Notes: generated from the sequence alone by a model not told the origin. Shown: positions 37,702 to 50,800, counted from the first letter of the stretch. The stretch: DNA of 64,000 bases from Sphingomonadales bacterium 12-68-11 (GCA_002279825.1 NCCV01000007.1:1-64000); one strand, 5' to 3'. Program-made: numbers and translations.

Positions 37702-38924
37702 GACCGGTAATCGGCGTTGATCGCGATGTAGCCGTGGGTCAGGTCGCAGGTCCACACGGTGGCCGCGCCGTCGCCGAGCCCGAGGTCGATGTCGATCCGA
37801 ATCTCGCGGCTCTTCAGGTGCGCGGCTACTGGCGCTTCGTCGTAGTCGGCGAGCGGCAGCCCGTCGCGCGCGGCCCAGACGCCGCCGAAGCCGATGCCGA
37901 GCGTGTCGCGGTCGGCCGGCTCGCCCGCCTTGCCGACGGCCATGACCACGCGGCCCCAGTTGGCGTCTTCTCCGGCAATCGCGGTTTTGACCAGCGGCGA
38001 GTTGGCGACCGCGAGGCCTATGCGACGCGCGCTGTCGTCGCTGGCCGCTCCCGTCACCGCGATCTCGATGAACTTCTGTGCGCCTTCGCCGTCACGAACC
38101 ACGAGGTGCGCGAGCTGGCGGCACACGTCGAGCAGGGCTGCGGCGAAGGCATCCGCGCCCGGATCGTCGAAATCGGCCAGCGGCGCGTTGCCCGCCGCGC
38201 CGGTCGCGAAGGCCAGCACGGTGTCGCTCGTCGAGGTGTCGCTATCGACCGTGATGCACGAAAAGGTCGCGAGATTCGCTGCCGACAGGCAGCGCTGGAG
38301 GAGCTCCGGCGCCACCGCCGCGTCGGTGAAAATGTATCCGAGCATCGTCGCCATATCGGGCGCGATCATGCCGCTCCCCTTGATGAACCCGGCGATTGTC
38401 ACCGTCCGCTCACCGATCACTGCGCGCGCGACCGCACCCTTAGGGAAGGTGTCGGTCGTGCCGATCGTGCGCGCGGCGTCTTCCCAGCTGCACGGTTCGG
38501 CCTCGAGAACGGCGGCGACCCCGGCGTATGCCTTGTCCTTGGGCAGCGGCACGCCGATCACCCCGGTCGAGCTGACGAACACGTCGCTCGGCTCGCAGCC
38601 GAGGTGCGCAGCGACCTGGGCCATGATCTGCTCGACCGCCTCGCGTCCGCGATAGCCGGTGAAGGCGTTGGAATTGCCGGCGTTGACCACCAGCGCCCGC
38701 GCACGGCCGAGCCGGGCCTGTTCGCGGCCGAGCTCGACTTCGCTCGAACAGCACACGTTGCGCGTGAACACGCCGGCGACCGCGGTGCCTTCAGCCAGTT
38801 CGGCGTACGTCAGGTCGCAGCGATCCCAGGTCTTGTAGTGCGCGCGCGCGATGCGCAGCATCACGCCTTCGATTGGCGGGATGGCCGGAAACGGCACGGC
38901 GAGCGGGGAAGGCGCGAGGTCCAT
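37698..38924 (-). CDS. argJ: bifunctional glutamate N-acetyltransferase / ornithine acetyltransferase
   Basis: A 408-residue self-cleaving enzyme of arginine synthesis that recycles acetyl groups from N-acetylornithine to glutamate. Seen: PIEGVMLRIARAHYKTWDRCDLTYAE near the N-terminus, NAGNSNAFTG, SSTGVIGVPL, and the cleavage region KGSGMIAPDMATMLGYI with its nucleophilic Thr. Length fits ArgJ. It is followed by the IMPase-family gene with a GTGA overlap and preceded, 46 bp away, by the spermidine-synthase-like gene in the same direction. Confidence 0.95.
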   Translation of the reverse strand: MDLAPSPLAVPFPAIPPIEGVMLRIARAHYKTWDRCDLTYAELAEGTAVAGVFTRNVCCSSEVELGREQARLGRARALVVNAGNSNAFTGYRGREAVEQIMAQVAAHLGCEPSDVFVSSTGVIGVPLPKDKAYAGVAAVLEAEPCSWEDAARTIGTTDTFPKGAVARAVIGERTVTIAGFIKGSGMIAPDMATMLGYIFTDAAVAPELLQRCLSAANLATFSCITVDSDTSTSDTVLAFATGAAGNAPLADFDDPGADAFAAALLDVCRQLAHLVVRDGEGAQKFIEIAVTGAASDDSARRIGLAVANSPLVKTAIAGEDANWGRVVMAVGKAGEPADRDTLGIGFGGVWAARDGLPLADYDEAPVAAHLKSREIRIDIDLGLGDGAATVWTCDLTHGYIAINADYRS

Positions 38925-38970
38925 GTCCCGCGCGCTACCGCGCCCTCCGGCGAGGTCAAGCCCGCGCCCG

Positions 38971-41007
38971 TCAGGCCGTGCGCGCGCTCGCTTTGGGGAT
39001 CAGCAGGAACGCCGCGAGGTACAGCAGCCCGGTGACGATCAGCAAATTGTTGTAGCCGAGGAACAACGCCGCATATTCGAGGCACCCGCCGACGATCGTA
39101 CCGAGCAGGTTGATCGCGAAGGCGCCCTGAGCGTCGGCGGATTCGCGGAATCGCTTGGCGAAGGCCACGTTGGCCAGGAAGATCGGCAGAAATGCCAGCA
39201 GTGATGCCGCGATCAGGCGCGGCCAGAATGGCAGCGGCAGCAGCCATTCGGGGCGGATCACCCAGGCCAGCACAAGCGCCGCGACGATCCCGGCATAGAC
39301 CACCGGCAGCGGCGGAGTGCGCAGCCGCCGCGTCACTTCGACGGCCGCGAGCACGATCACCAGCACCGCGGCGAAGACCAGCGCATTGACGAACCAGGTG
39401 GTGCCGAACAGCAGCGCGAACGTGGCCACGTTCTTGGTCTCGAGCAGCAGGAACGCGGCACCCATGAAGAACAGGTCCGCATAGGGCCGCATGGTGCGGA
39501 GCGGCCCGCCGAGCACGCGCACCGTGACCAGCGAGGCGATGAGGATGCTGGCCAGCGTCACCAGGTAGAGCGGCGGGAACGTGTCGCCGCGGAAGTAGAG
39601 GAACGGCGAGTTGTCGCTCGCCGGCGGAATGACGCGGGCCGAGGCGGGCGTCCAGGCGCTGGCGCATTGCTGGTCGCCTGGGTTCATCGCCACGGCGACG
39701 ACCGCTTGCGCGCCCGAGAAGGTATCGACGCACGGCGCGTGGCCGAACACGGTGGCGGCGGTCCCGGCGAGGCGGTCGATCAGCCACGGCTCGCGGTAGT
39801 AATTGTACATCGCGAAGGCGCCGTTGGGCTTGAGATGCTTGCGGACCGATTCGAGCGCTTCGCGCGTGAACAGGAACGATTCGAGGCGGATCTGCGAGGC
39901 GCCGCTGACCAGTGTGAGCGAATCCGGGAGGGCGAACAGGATCAGGTCGTACTTGCGGCCGCTCCCTTCGATGAACGCGCGCCCGTCGTTGACGTGGCGC
40001 GTGACGCGCGGGTCGGCATAGGGCCGATCGATGTTGAACTCGGCGCCGATCTCCATGATGCGCGGATCGATGTCGACCGCGTCGACGCGCCGCGCGCCTT
40101 CCCTGAGCGCGATGGCAACGTCCGAGCCCGAGCCCGCGCCGACGATCAGAACATCCTGCAAGGCATTCGACGGAAGCCGGAGGTAAGGGGTCTGATAGAT
40201 CTTCTCGCCTTCCTCCATCTTCCACTGCGCGGGCGCCATCAGCTGGTGCGGCACGCCGTTGGCGACGATCAGCATCCGCCCGGGCTCGCTGCCGGCTTCG
40301 GTCTGGATCTTGTAGTAGGGCGACCAGCTGGTCCCCGGGACCATCGTTTCGCGTGCGAGGAAGGCGAGCAGGACCAGCGCGAAGGCGCCCGAGAGCAGCC
40401 GCCGCCTGGCCGTGTCGGCGAGCGCGACGTAGAGGATCGCGGCGATCGCGCCCCAGACCAGCGAGGGCGCGCGCAGGAAGCTCAGCACGCTGAACAGGAC
40501 AATGCCCATCAGCGAACCGATCAGATCGTAACGGTAGGCTGACAGCGGCCGCATGCGCCCGAAGCAGCGCCCAACCACTTCGGCGGGCCCGGCCAGGATC
40601 GTCGCCACCAGCAGGAACACGACCGGCAGCGCCAGCCAGGCGGGCGGGCCATTGATCGACAGCGAGGTGAAATAAATCATGTCCGACCCGCTGCGCTCGA
40701 TCGTCACCGGGAAGGTCAGCACTCCGGCCACCAGCAGTGTCAGCAGCGGCAGCGAAATCGGCCACACCGACCAGGTGTAGCGGCTGATCAGGAAGCCGGC
40801 GCCGATACCGAGGAACGAGCCGAGCAGCACGAAGTTCGAGAAATACGACAAGTGCACGACGTTGGCGCCGAGCCAGCGGATCAGTGCCAGTTCCACGAAC
40901 AGCATCAGAAAGGCCGCCGAGATCAGGCGGATCGCCGCTCCGCGATCGTCGGCACAATGTTCGGCACCGCCCATACGATCGGCGCCCATGCTGTCGGTGC
41001 TTACCAT
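38971..41007 (-). CDS. membrane-embedded spermidine synthase-like protein
   Basis: A 678-residue protein combining many membrane segments with a soluble methyltransferase/aminopropyltransferase-like domain in the middle. Early helices start around LISAAFLMLFVELALIRWLGANVV. The central domain has the SAM-binding VLIVGAGSGSDVAIALREGA and VDAVDIDPRIMEIG, then NDGRAFIEGSGRKYDLILFA, typical of polyamine-synthase-like proteins. The remaining part is again hydrophobic. These fusions are usually annotated as spermidine synthase-like with no proven polyamine activity. The start ATG 41007 has GAGGGG upstream; frame extension to 41460 is unsupported. Confidence 0.85.
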   Translation of the reverse strand: MVSTDSMGADRMGGAEHCADDRGAAIRLISAAFLMLFVELALIRWLGANVVHLSYFSNFVLLGSFLGIGAGFLISRYTWSVWPISLPLLTLLVAGVLTFPVTIERSGSDMIYFTSLSINGPPAWLALPVVFLLVATILAGPAEVVGRCFGRMRPLSAYRYDLIGSLMGIVLFSVLSFLRAPSLVWGAIAAILYVALADTARRRLLSGAFALVLLAFLARETMVPGTSWSPYYKIQTEAGSEPGRMLIVANGVPHQLMAPAQWKMEEGEKIYQTPYLRLPSNALQDVLIVGAGSGSDVAIALREGARRVDAVDIDPRIMEIGAEFNIDRPYADPRVTRHVNDGRAFIEGSGRKYDLILFALPDSLTLVSGASQIRLESFLFTREALESVRKHLKPNGAFAMYNYYREPWLIDRLAGTAATVFGHAPCVDTFSGAQAVVAVAMNPGDQQCASAWTPASARVIPPASDNSPFLYFRGDTFPPLYLVTLASILIASLVTVRVLGGPLRTMRPYADLFFMGAAFLLLETKNVATFALLFGTTWFVNALVFAAVLVIVLAAVEVTRRLRTPPLPVVYAGIVAALVLAWVIRPEWLLPLPFWPRLIAASLLAFLPIFLANVAFAKRFRESADAQGAFAINLLGTIVGGCLEYAALFLGYNNLLIVTGLLYLAAFLLIPKASARTA

Positions 41008-41157
41008 TGAACCCCTCGACGTCCCTGCGAGCCGCAGCTCGCTGTGTCGCTTAGGGTGAGACGGCGCGGTCCAAAAGCCCGCCGATGCGCGCCTCGGGCG
41101 AATTTCTGTGGAGGAGCCGACACGCAGCGGACAGACCCGAGCAGGCGGCGGGGAAAA

Positions 41158-41466
41158 ATGCTGATGGACGAAAAGCCCGGCGATCCCTATTCTTGGGCGA
41201 TGCTTCGCAATTTCCTCGCGCTGCTCGCCATCTGCGCTGGCCTCGTCGCCGTGGCGGAGCCCGCGCGCGCGGCGGTCTCGGTGGTCGAGACGGTGCGGCA
41301 GGTGGAACGGACGGGGCTGGCATGCACCTCGGCACCCGCCGGCGTCCAGAACGGCGAGCGCCCCCGCGCCGAGCGAATGCTGGAGCGGTCCAGGCCGTGC
41401 CCGCGGCCGACGGTGGTTCTGATCGTCCCCACGGTGATGCTGAGGGTGGACCGCGCGCACGAATAG
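41158..41466 (+). CDS. small secreted hypothetical protein
   Basis: About 102 residues from the ATG at 41158; further in-frame ATGs are at 41164 and 41200. A signal-peptide-like segment (MLRNFLALLAICAGLVAVAEPARA) begins at 41200, so either the leader has a long polar N-tail or the real start is 41200, giving 88 residues. The mature tail has two Cys and is rich in Arg and Pro. No family recognised. It precedes secA by 83 bp in the same direction, which recalls small secreted genes upstream of secA in other bacteria; whether it senses secretion is speculation. Confidence 0.5.
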   Translation: MLMDEKPGDPYSWAMLRNFLALLAICAGLVAVAEPARAAVSVVETVRQVERTGLACTSAPAGVQNGERPRAERMLERSRPCPRPTVVLIVPTVMLRVDRAHE

Positions 41467-41549
41467 ACGCGCGCCGCCTGCCTTCGTTTCCCGTCTATCG
41501 CCGCGGCGCGCCTCGCTGCCATCGCGGCCCTTACAGCTAGGATCACCAC

Positions 41550-44273
<2,724 letters not shown>

Positions 44274-44370
44274 CGCCGTGACGCGGTGCTGCGATCGGAC
44301 GCGATTGCACCCATCGTAACGGCTGTTACAGTCGCGGCGGGGGAGTGCGCCGCGATGGAGCGACCGATCG

Positions 44371-45561
44371 ATGGATAGGCGACTGCCGCCGCTCTTGGTC
44401 GCGGTGTTCGTCAACATCGCGGGATTCAGCCTGATCCTGCCGCTGCTGCCGTTCTACGGCCAGGTGTTCGGCGCCGGACCGTTCGAGATTGCGCTGCTAT
44501 TCGCGGCCTACAGCCTGGGCAACGTGTTCGGTGAAATCCACTGGGGCCGCCAATCGGACCTGTGGGGCCGGCGCAAGGTGTTCGCGGTGACGACGGTCTG
44601 CGCGGCGCTCAGCTACGTGGCCTTTGCCTATGCTCCGACGCTGTGGGCGGCCATCGCCATTCGCGTGGTGAGCGGGTTCTTCTCGGGCACGCTAAGCGTC
44701 GCCCAGGGTTTCATTGCCGACGTCTCGCCGCCCGAGCGGCGCGCCAGGACGATGGGCTATTTCGGCGCGGGGTTCAGCCTCGGCTTTGCCTTCGGCCCGG
44801 TGCTCGGCGGGCTGACCGTCGGCGAGGCGGCAACCGCACAGAGCTTCCGCCTGCCGATCCTGCTGGCGGGCGGCCTCGCGGCTATCGCGTCGGCATGGTG
44901 CATCGCGGTGCTGCGCGATGCGGTGGCGCCGACTGGACAGGGCAGGCCGCTTCCCAGGTACAGCGCGGCGATCATGTTCGTGGCCGCCGAACCGCTTCTG
45001 CTGAGGCTGTTCGCGATTTCGGTCAGCGGCATCGCGATGTTCGCCTCGATGGAGGCGATCTACGGCCTATGGAGCGAAGCCAATTTCGGCTGGAGCGCGA
45101 ACGATCTCGGCTTCGCATTCCTGGCGATCGGCGCGGGCGGGCTCATCGCGCAATTGCTGCTGATCGGCCCGCTGGTGGCGCGCTTCGGCGAGGCGCGGGT
45201 GATCGTGATCGGGCTAGCGCTGCTTGCGCTGGCGATGGTGCTGCAGCCGGTGATCCGCATGCCGTTCGCCGGCGTGCTGCTGATGGGCGTGCTGATGACC
45301 GGGCACAGCCTGGCTTTTCCCTCGGCCGGCGCGCTGTTGTCGCGCAACGTTCCGCCTGACCGGCAGGGCAGCACGATGGGTTTGTTGATGGCGTCCAACG
45401 CGATAGGCCGGATCGTCGCCCCGCCGCTATTCGGCCTGATCTACGAACACGCCGGCCACGATGCGCCGTGGTACGTCGGCGCGGCGACGATCGCCGGGGT
45501 GATGTGGATTGCGTGGCGGGCCGTGCCGCTCGGCGAGCGAAAGGTCAGCGCCGCGCCTTGA
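44371..45561 (+). CDS. major facilitator superfamily transporter
   Basis: A 396-residue MFS transporter with about twelve hydrophobic segments. The motif-A-like WGRQSDLWGRRKVF after helix 2 and its pair FGEARVIV after helix 8 are visible. It resembles Tet(A)-like tetracycline/multidrug antiporters in the first helices (FSLILPLLPFYG) but the substrate is not known. It is followed by tRNA-Asn on the other strand after 108 bp. No regulatory gene sits beside it, so a resistance role is not implied by context. Confidence 0.9.
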   Translation: MDRRLPPLLVAVFVNIAGFSLILPLLPFYGQVFGAGPFEIALLFAAYSLGNVFGEIHWGRQSDLWGRRKVFAVTTVCAALSYVAFAYAPTLWAAIAIRVVSGFFSGTLSVAQGFIADVSPPERRARTMGYFGAGFSLGFAFGPVLGGLTVGEAATAQSFRLPILLAGGLAAIASAWCIAVLRDAVAPTGQGRPLPRYSAAIMFVAAEPLLLRLFAISVSGIAMFASMEAIYGLWSEANFGWSANDLGFAFLAIGAGGLIAQLLLIGPLVARFGEARVIVIGLALLALAMVLQPVIRMPFAGVLLMGVLMTGHSLAFPSAGALLSRNVPPDRQGSTMGLLMASNAIGRIVAPPLFGLIYEHAGHDAPWYVGAATIAGVMWIAWRAVPLGERKVSAAP

Positions 45562-45669
45562 TCCACCCTGCCAGCGCCGCGGGCCGGCTCCTTAGCTGCG
45601 CCACCATCGCCGCCTTTCGGCCAGCGAGGCGAGCCTCGCAAGCGGACGGTGTGGATTGGAAGAAAGAAG

Positions 45670-45744
45670 TGGCTCCCCGAGTAGGATTCGAACCTACGGC
45701 CAAGTGATTAACAGTCACCTACTCTACCGCTGAGCTATCGGGGA
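45670..45744 (-). tRNA. tRNA-Asn(GTT)
   Basis: A 75-nt tRNA on the minus strand with encoded CCA. The acceptor TCCCCGA pairs with TCGGGGA, a D-arm (GCTC...GAGT) is present, and the anticodon stem GGTGA/TCACT surrounds loop CTGTTAA with anticodon GTT. The T-arm has GTAGG/CCTAC around TTCGAAT. The long MFS spacer on one side and the 49-residue gene on the other flank it. Confidence 0.97.
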
Positions 45745-45831
45745 GCAGCCCTCTCGGGCAGGAGTGCGCCTATATGGGCGGGGCCGGGCTTTGACAAGCC
45801 CGTCCTGAGCGCAGCCCGGCGCCGGTGCGGT

Positions 45832-45981
45832 TCAGACGGTGGCCGTGGCCCAGACGTTCCAGTAGCGTCGTGCCATAGCGATGTAATGCCGCCGCAACTC
45901 GGGAATCTTGGCGGCGGCGGCGAGGCGGTGGTAGCGGTCGATCCGGCGTTCGATATGCGCGAGGCTCCATTTCCAGCGCAT
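45832..45981 (-). CDS. 49-residue basic protein
   Basis: A short ORF of 49 residues: it opens MRWKWSLAHIERRIDRYHRL and is rich in Arg, His, Trp and Ala, with an amphipathic look and no Cys. AGGAG lies 7 bp before the ATG, the main reason to believe it. The Trp/Arg-rich pattern recurs in the second half (HYIAMARRYWNVW). It sits between tRNA-Asn and nadK and is read in the same direction as both. No known family; possible nucleic-acid binding is only a guess from charge. Confidence 0.6.
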   Translation of the reverse strand: MRWKWSLAHIERRIDRYHRLAAAAKIPELRRHYIAMARRYWNVWATATV

Positions 45982-46101
45982 CGGCGTCTCCTGTTCTGGC
46001 GTCAACGCAGATTAGGGGACCAACGCGGCGGGAATGGGGCACGCCCGGCTCGCTTCAAAGCGCACAGAGAACGGTTCGCGGCGCCCATGGGCAAGCGGCG
46101 C

Positions 46102-46926
46102 TCAGTGGGCGAATTGCTCCGCGACGATCCGTTCGTCGAGCGCATGGCCGGGATCGAACAGCAGCGTCAGCTCGCGCGAGCGGTCGATCTCGAGGTGGAC
46201 CTCGGCGATTTCGCGCAGCTCTTGCTGGTCGGCCACCGCGGCGACAGGGCGCAGATGCGGTTCGAGCACGCGGAACGTCACCCGGCTGCGATCGGGCAGG
46301 ATCGCACCTTTCCAACGGCGCGGGCGAAACGGGCTGATCGGGGTCAGCGCCAGCATCTTCGAGTCGAGCGGAAGAATCGGCCCGCTGGCTGAAAAGTTGT
46401 ACGCCGTCGAGCCGACCGGGGTCGACAGCAGCACGCCGTCGGCGGCCAGCTCGGCGATCCGCACCCGCTCGTTGACGGCGATTTCGATCTTGGCGGTCTG
46501 GCGGGTTTCGCGCAGCAGCGAGACTTCGTTGATAGCATAGAGCTCGGACGTCGTTCCGGCGAGCGTCGTCGCCGTCATCTTGAGCGGCGAGACGGCCCAG
46601 CGCTTGGCGCGGTTCATCCGCTCCAGCACCCGCGATCCCCGCTGGTAGCGGTTCATCAGAAAACCGACGGTGCCGAGGTTGAGCCCGTAAGCCGGCAGCG
46701 ACAGGCCCTCGTCGATCATGCGGTGCATCGCATCGAGCATAGTCCCGTCGCCGCCCAGCACGAGGACCGAATCCGCCTGGTGGAGCGGGGCCCAATCGCT
46801 CACATCGCGCAAGTGCGCGGCCGCTTCCTGCGCGCGGTCGGCCGGCGAGACGATTAGCGCGGGCCGGACGAAAGCCGGTCGTTCCTGCGCTGCCGCCGAT
46901 AGCTGATCCTGGGCCGCCTCATCCAT
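46102..46926 (-). CDS. nadK: NAD kinase
   Basis: A 274-residue enzyme that phosphorylates NAD to NADP. Seen: VLGGDGTMLDAMH with the GGDGT ATP/metal motif, GLNLGTVGFLMNRY, and LLSTPVGSTAYNFSASGPI, the conserved NAD-binding region. Length fits proteobacterial NadK. I chose ATG 46926, since the open frame beyond runs antisense to the EAL gene. It is divergent from the EAL gene with about 100 bp between starts. Confidence 0.95.
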   Translation of the reverse strand: MDEAAQDQLSAAAQERPAFVRPALIVSPADRAQEAAAHLRDVSDWAPLHQADSVLVLGGDGTMLDAMHRMIDEGLSLPAYGLNLGTVGFLMNRYQRGSRVLERMNRAKRWAVSPLKMTATTLAGTTSELYAINEVSLLRETRQTAKIEIAVNERVRIAELAADGVLLSTPVGSTAYNFSASGPILPLDSKMLALTPISPFRPRRWKGAILPDRSRVTFRVLEPHLRPVAAVADQQELREIAEVHLEIDRSRELTLLFDPGHALDERIVAEQFAH

Positions 46927-47029
46927 GCGCGCCGTCCTATGGAGCGCCGTCCCGAATTGCAACGCGCGCGACACGGCGAGAGATTTGCCGCGCGGATTGA
47001 GCCACAGCGCCGCGATGCACAGCACAGCA

Positions 47030-47821
47030 ATGAACGAGGACCGGCGCGTTGGACGCGACCGTCGGCGAGGGACGAGCGCGGCCGAGGCGCTGGAGCTGCG
47101 CGGCGCGCTGGCGACGGGGGCCATCGAAATCCTGTTCCAGCCCCAGTACGCCGCCGAGACCGGCGCGATGGTGGGCGGCGAGGCGCTGGCCCGTTGGACG
47201 CATCCGCAGCGCGGACTGCTCGACGGCGGCGAACTGTTCGCAGCCGCTGACCGGGCCGGCGAAGGCGAAAGCCTGTGGCGCCACGTCTCGCACGCGGCGA
47301 TGGCGGTCGCGGCGCGATGGCCCGCGCCGCTGCGACTGTCGCTCAACGTGACCCCGGCCGAACTGGCAGCGGACCATTTTCCCGACAGCGTCGCGGCGAT
47401 GCTGGTGGCGAGCGGCCTGCCGCCCGAACGGCTGACACTGGAGATTACCGAACAGTCGCTGGTCGCCGATCTCGAAAGCTCGGCGCACAAGTTGCGGCAA
47501 CTGGCCGACCTGGGCAGCCGGATCGCGCTCGACGATTTCGGCGCGGGCTTCTGCAACTTCCGCTACCTCAAGCGCCTGCCGCTCCACTATCTCAAGCTCG
47601 ACCGCAGCATGGTGCAGGGCATCGGCGAGGATCGGCGCGACCTCGAAGTGTTGCGCGGCATCGTGGCCATGGCGAGCGCGCTCGACCTGGCGGTGGTCGC
47701 CGAAGGAATCGAGAACGAAGGCCAGCGCCTCGCCGTGGTGCGCGAGGGATGCGCGGCGTGGCAGGGTTTCCTGGGCGCCCCGCCGCTGACCGCGACGGAG
47801 TTCGCGGCGCGGATCGGCTAG
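47030..47821 (+). CDS. EAL domain cyclic-di-GMP phosphodiesterase
   Basis: A 263-residue protein made almost only of an EAL domain. Catalytic landmarks are kept: GGEALARW (EAL motif), LSLNVTP, LTLEITEQSL, ALDDFGAGFCNF, LKLDRSMVQ, VVAEGIENEG and WQGFLGAP, so hydrolysis of c-di-GMP to pGpG is expected, probably as a dimer. No sensory, transmembrane or GGDEF domain is attached; the N-terminus is a short basic stretch. ATG 47030 (MNEDRR) is preferred over ATG 47015, though neither has a strong site. Its TAG overlaps the convergent mfd stop within CTAG. Confidence 0.88.
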   Translation: MNEDRRVGRDRRRGTSAAEALELRGALATGAIEILFQPQYAAETGAMVGGEALARWTHPQRGLLDGGELFAAADRAGEGESLWRHVSHAAMAVAARWPAPLRLSLNVTPAELAADHFPDSVAAMLVASGLPPERLTLEITEQSLVADLESSAHKLRQLADLGSRIALDDFGAGFCNFRYLKRLPLHYLKLDRSMVQGIGEDRRDLEVLRGIVAMASALDLAVVAEGIENEGQRLAVVREGCAAWQGFLGAPPLTATEFAARIG

Positions 47822-50800
47822 GCGGCTTGCTCGCGCTTCTCGGCCTTCCGCACGATCCCGCTTAGGCCCTTGGTCAGCTGGACCAGACCGTTGAGGCGGC
47901 TCTGCGGATCGCCCCAGGCGCGGTTGATGACCAGCTTCATATCGGGCCGCAGCTTGGCGGTCCCGTCGAGCTTGGCGACCCAAGCAAGCAGCCCGGCGGG
48001 ATCGGGGAAGTCGTCGTTGTGGAAGGTCACCAGCGTGCCTTTGGCGCCGACGTCGATCTTGGCCACGTTGGCGGCGATCGCCTGGTGCTTGATCTCGATC
48101 AGCTTGATGAGGTTGGCGGTCGGCGCGGGCAGGGGGCCGAAGCGGTCGATCATCTCGGCCGCGAGGCTTTCGATCTCGCCCTTGTCGGCGGCGTCGTTGA
48201 GCCGGCGATAGAGCGCCATGCGCACCGCCAGATCGGGCACGTAGTCCTCGGGGATCATGATCGGCGCATCGACGGTGATCTGCGGGCTGACGCTGTCGCG
48301 CGCGCGCTCGAGCCCGGCTTCGCCCGCCTTGGCGGCGAGAATCGCATCCTCGAGCATCGACTGGTAGAGTTCGAAGCCGACTTCGCGGATGTGGCCCGAC
48401 TGCTCGTCGCCGAGCAGGTTGCCCGCGCCGCGGATGTCGAGATCGTGGCTGGCGAGCTGGAACCCTGCGCCCAGGCTGTCGAGATCGCCGAGCACCTTTA
48501 GCCGCTTCTCGGCGACTTCGGAAAGCTGGTGGTCCTTCTCGGTAGTAAGGTAGGCATAGGCGCGCAGCTTGGCGCGCCCGACCCGCCCGCGCAGCTGGTA
48601 GAGTTGGGCCAGCCCGAAGCGGTCGGCGCGGTGGATCACGATCGTGTTGGCGCTCGGGATGTCGAGCCCGCTTTCAACGATCGTGGTCGAGAGCAGCACT
48701 TCGTACTTGCCCTCGTAGAACGCGCCCATCCGCTCTTCGACCTCGGTCGGGCTCATCTGCCCATGCGCGGTCACGAAGCGCACCTCGGGCACGTGCTTGC
48801 GCAGCCAGTCCTCGAGCGGTTCCATGTCGGCGATGCGCGGCACCACGATGAAGCTCTGCCCGCCGCGGTGATGCTCGCGCAGCAGGGCCTCGCGCAGCAC
48901 CATGTCGTCCCATTCGATCACATAGGTCCGCACCGCCAGCCGATCGACCGGCGGGGTCTGGATGGTCGAGAGTTCGCGCAGCCCGCTCATCGCCATCTGC
49001 AGCGTGCGCGGAATCGGCGTGGCGGTCAGCGTCAGCACGTGGACGTCGGCGCGGAGCTGCTTGAGCTTTTCTTTGTGTGTGACGCCGAAGCGCTGTTCCT
49101 CGTCGACGATCACCAGGCCGAGGTTCTTGAAGCGAGTGGTCTTGGAGAGAATCGCGTGCGTGCCGATCACCACGTCGATCTGCCCCGAGGCGAGGCCTTC
49201 GCGGGTCTCGGTGGTCTCCTTGGCACCGACCAGCCGGCTGAGCCGCCCGATCCTGAGCGGGAAGCCCTCGAAGCGTTCGGTGAACTTGGTGAAGTGCTGA
49301 CGCGCTAACAGGGTGGTCGGCGCGACTACCGCCACCTGCTGTCCGTTCATTGCCGCGACGAAGGCCGCGCGCAGCGCGACCTCGGTCTTGCCGAACCCGA
49401 CATCGCCGCACACCAGCCGGTCCATCGGTTTGCCGCTTTCGAGATCCTCGAGCACATCGGCGATCGCGCGGTCCTGGTCGTCGGTTTCTTCCCACGGAAA
49501 GCGGTCGATGAACTGGTTGAAGCTTGCCTCCTCGGCCGCCAGCACCGGCGCTTTGCGCAGCGCGCGCGCGGCCGCGGTGCGCAGCAATTCGCTGGCGATC
49601 TCGCGGATACGCTCCTTGAGCCGTGCGCGGCGCCGCTGCCAGGCCTCGCCGCCGAGCCGATCGAGCACTGCCCCTTCGTCGGATGAGCCGTAGCGGCTCA
49701 GCACGTCGATGTTCTCGACCGGGATGTAGAGCTTGTCGCCCCCGGCGTACTCCAACATCACGCAGTCGTGCTGGCTCTGGCCCACGGTGATTGGCTCGAG
49801 CCCTAGGTACTTGCCGATGCCGTGGTCGAGATGGACCACCAGGTCGCCGCGCCCGAGCGCCGACAGCTCGGCGAGAAAGGCGTCGGCATCCTTGCGCCGC
49901 TTGCGGCGGCGTACCAGGCGGTCGCCGAGCAGGTCCTGCTCGGAAATCAACTCGAACTCGTCATTGGCGAAGCCGGTGTCGAGCGGCACGACCATAGCAG
50001 TCGCAGCGCCCTTGGCCGACTGGCCAAGCGCCTCCTGCCAACTGTCCGCCTGACGCATCAGCGTGCCGGCCTCGCCGAGGATCGAGGCGATACGGCTGAG
50101 CGAGCCGGCCGAGTAGGCAGCGAAAAGGGGGCGCTTGCCGGCCTTGCCGAGAGCGGCGAAATGCGCGGCCGCGGCCTCGTAGACGTTCTCCCCGCGCGAG
50201 CGTTCAGGGGCGAAGTCGCGTCCCGAACGGAACCCGAAGTCGATCACCCGGTCGCTTTCCGGTTCGGCGAATACTCCGCTGCGATGGACCGGCCGCTGCT
50301 CCAGTGCGCCGAAGAACTCGTCGCGGGACACATACAGTGCCTCTGGGGGAAGCGGGCGGTAGCTGCCGGCGGCCTGCCCGGTAGTGTCCTGTCGCTGCGC
50401 GTAGTAGTCTGCGATGTCGCTCAATCGCTCATCGCCCGCATTCACCGCCGCCGCGTCGATCACCACCAGATCGCCGTCTCCGAGGTGGTCGAACAGCGTG
50501 GCCATCCGCTCTTCGAACAGCGGCAGCCAGTGCTCCATGCCCGCCAGCCGGCGGCCCTCGCTGATCGCCTGGTAAAGCGGGTCCTGCGTGGCGTTGGCGC
50601 CGAAGCGTTCCCGGTAACGGCCGCGAAAGCGCTTGATCGCATCCTCGTCGAGCAGCGCTTCGCTCGCCGGCAGCAGCAGGTGGCTCTCGACAGTGGCGGT
50701 GGTGCGCTGGGTGCCCGGATCGAACAGCCGGAGCGATTCGAGTTCGTCGCCGAAGAAGTCGAGCCGCAGTCCTTCGTCGAGCCCGGCGGGAAACAGATCG

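Noticed and set aside
44371..45561. MFS gene as a tetracycline-resistance determinant
   Set aside because: Only general family resemblance; no TetR-type regulator, mobile element or resistance gene nearby.
45624..45639. GCGAGG/CCTCGC palindrome between the MFS gene and tRNA-Asn as terminator of the tRNA
   Set aside because: Six-base-pair stem with a 4-nt loop and no following T-tract on the tRNA strand; too weak to call.
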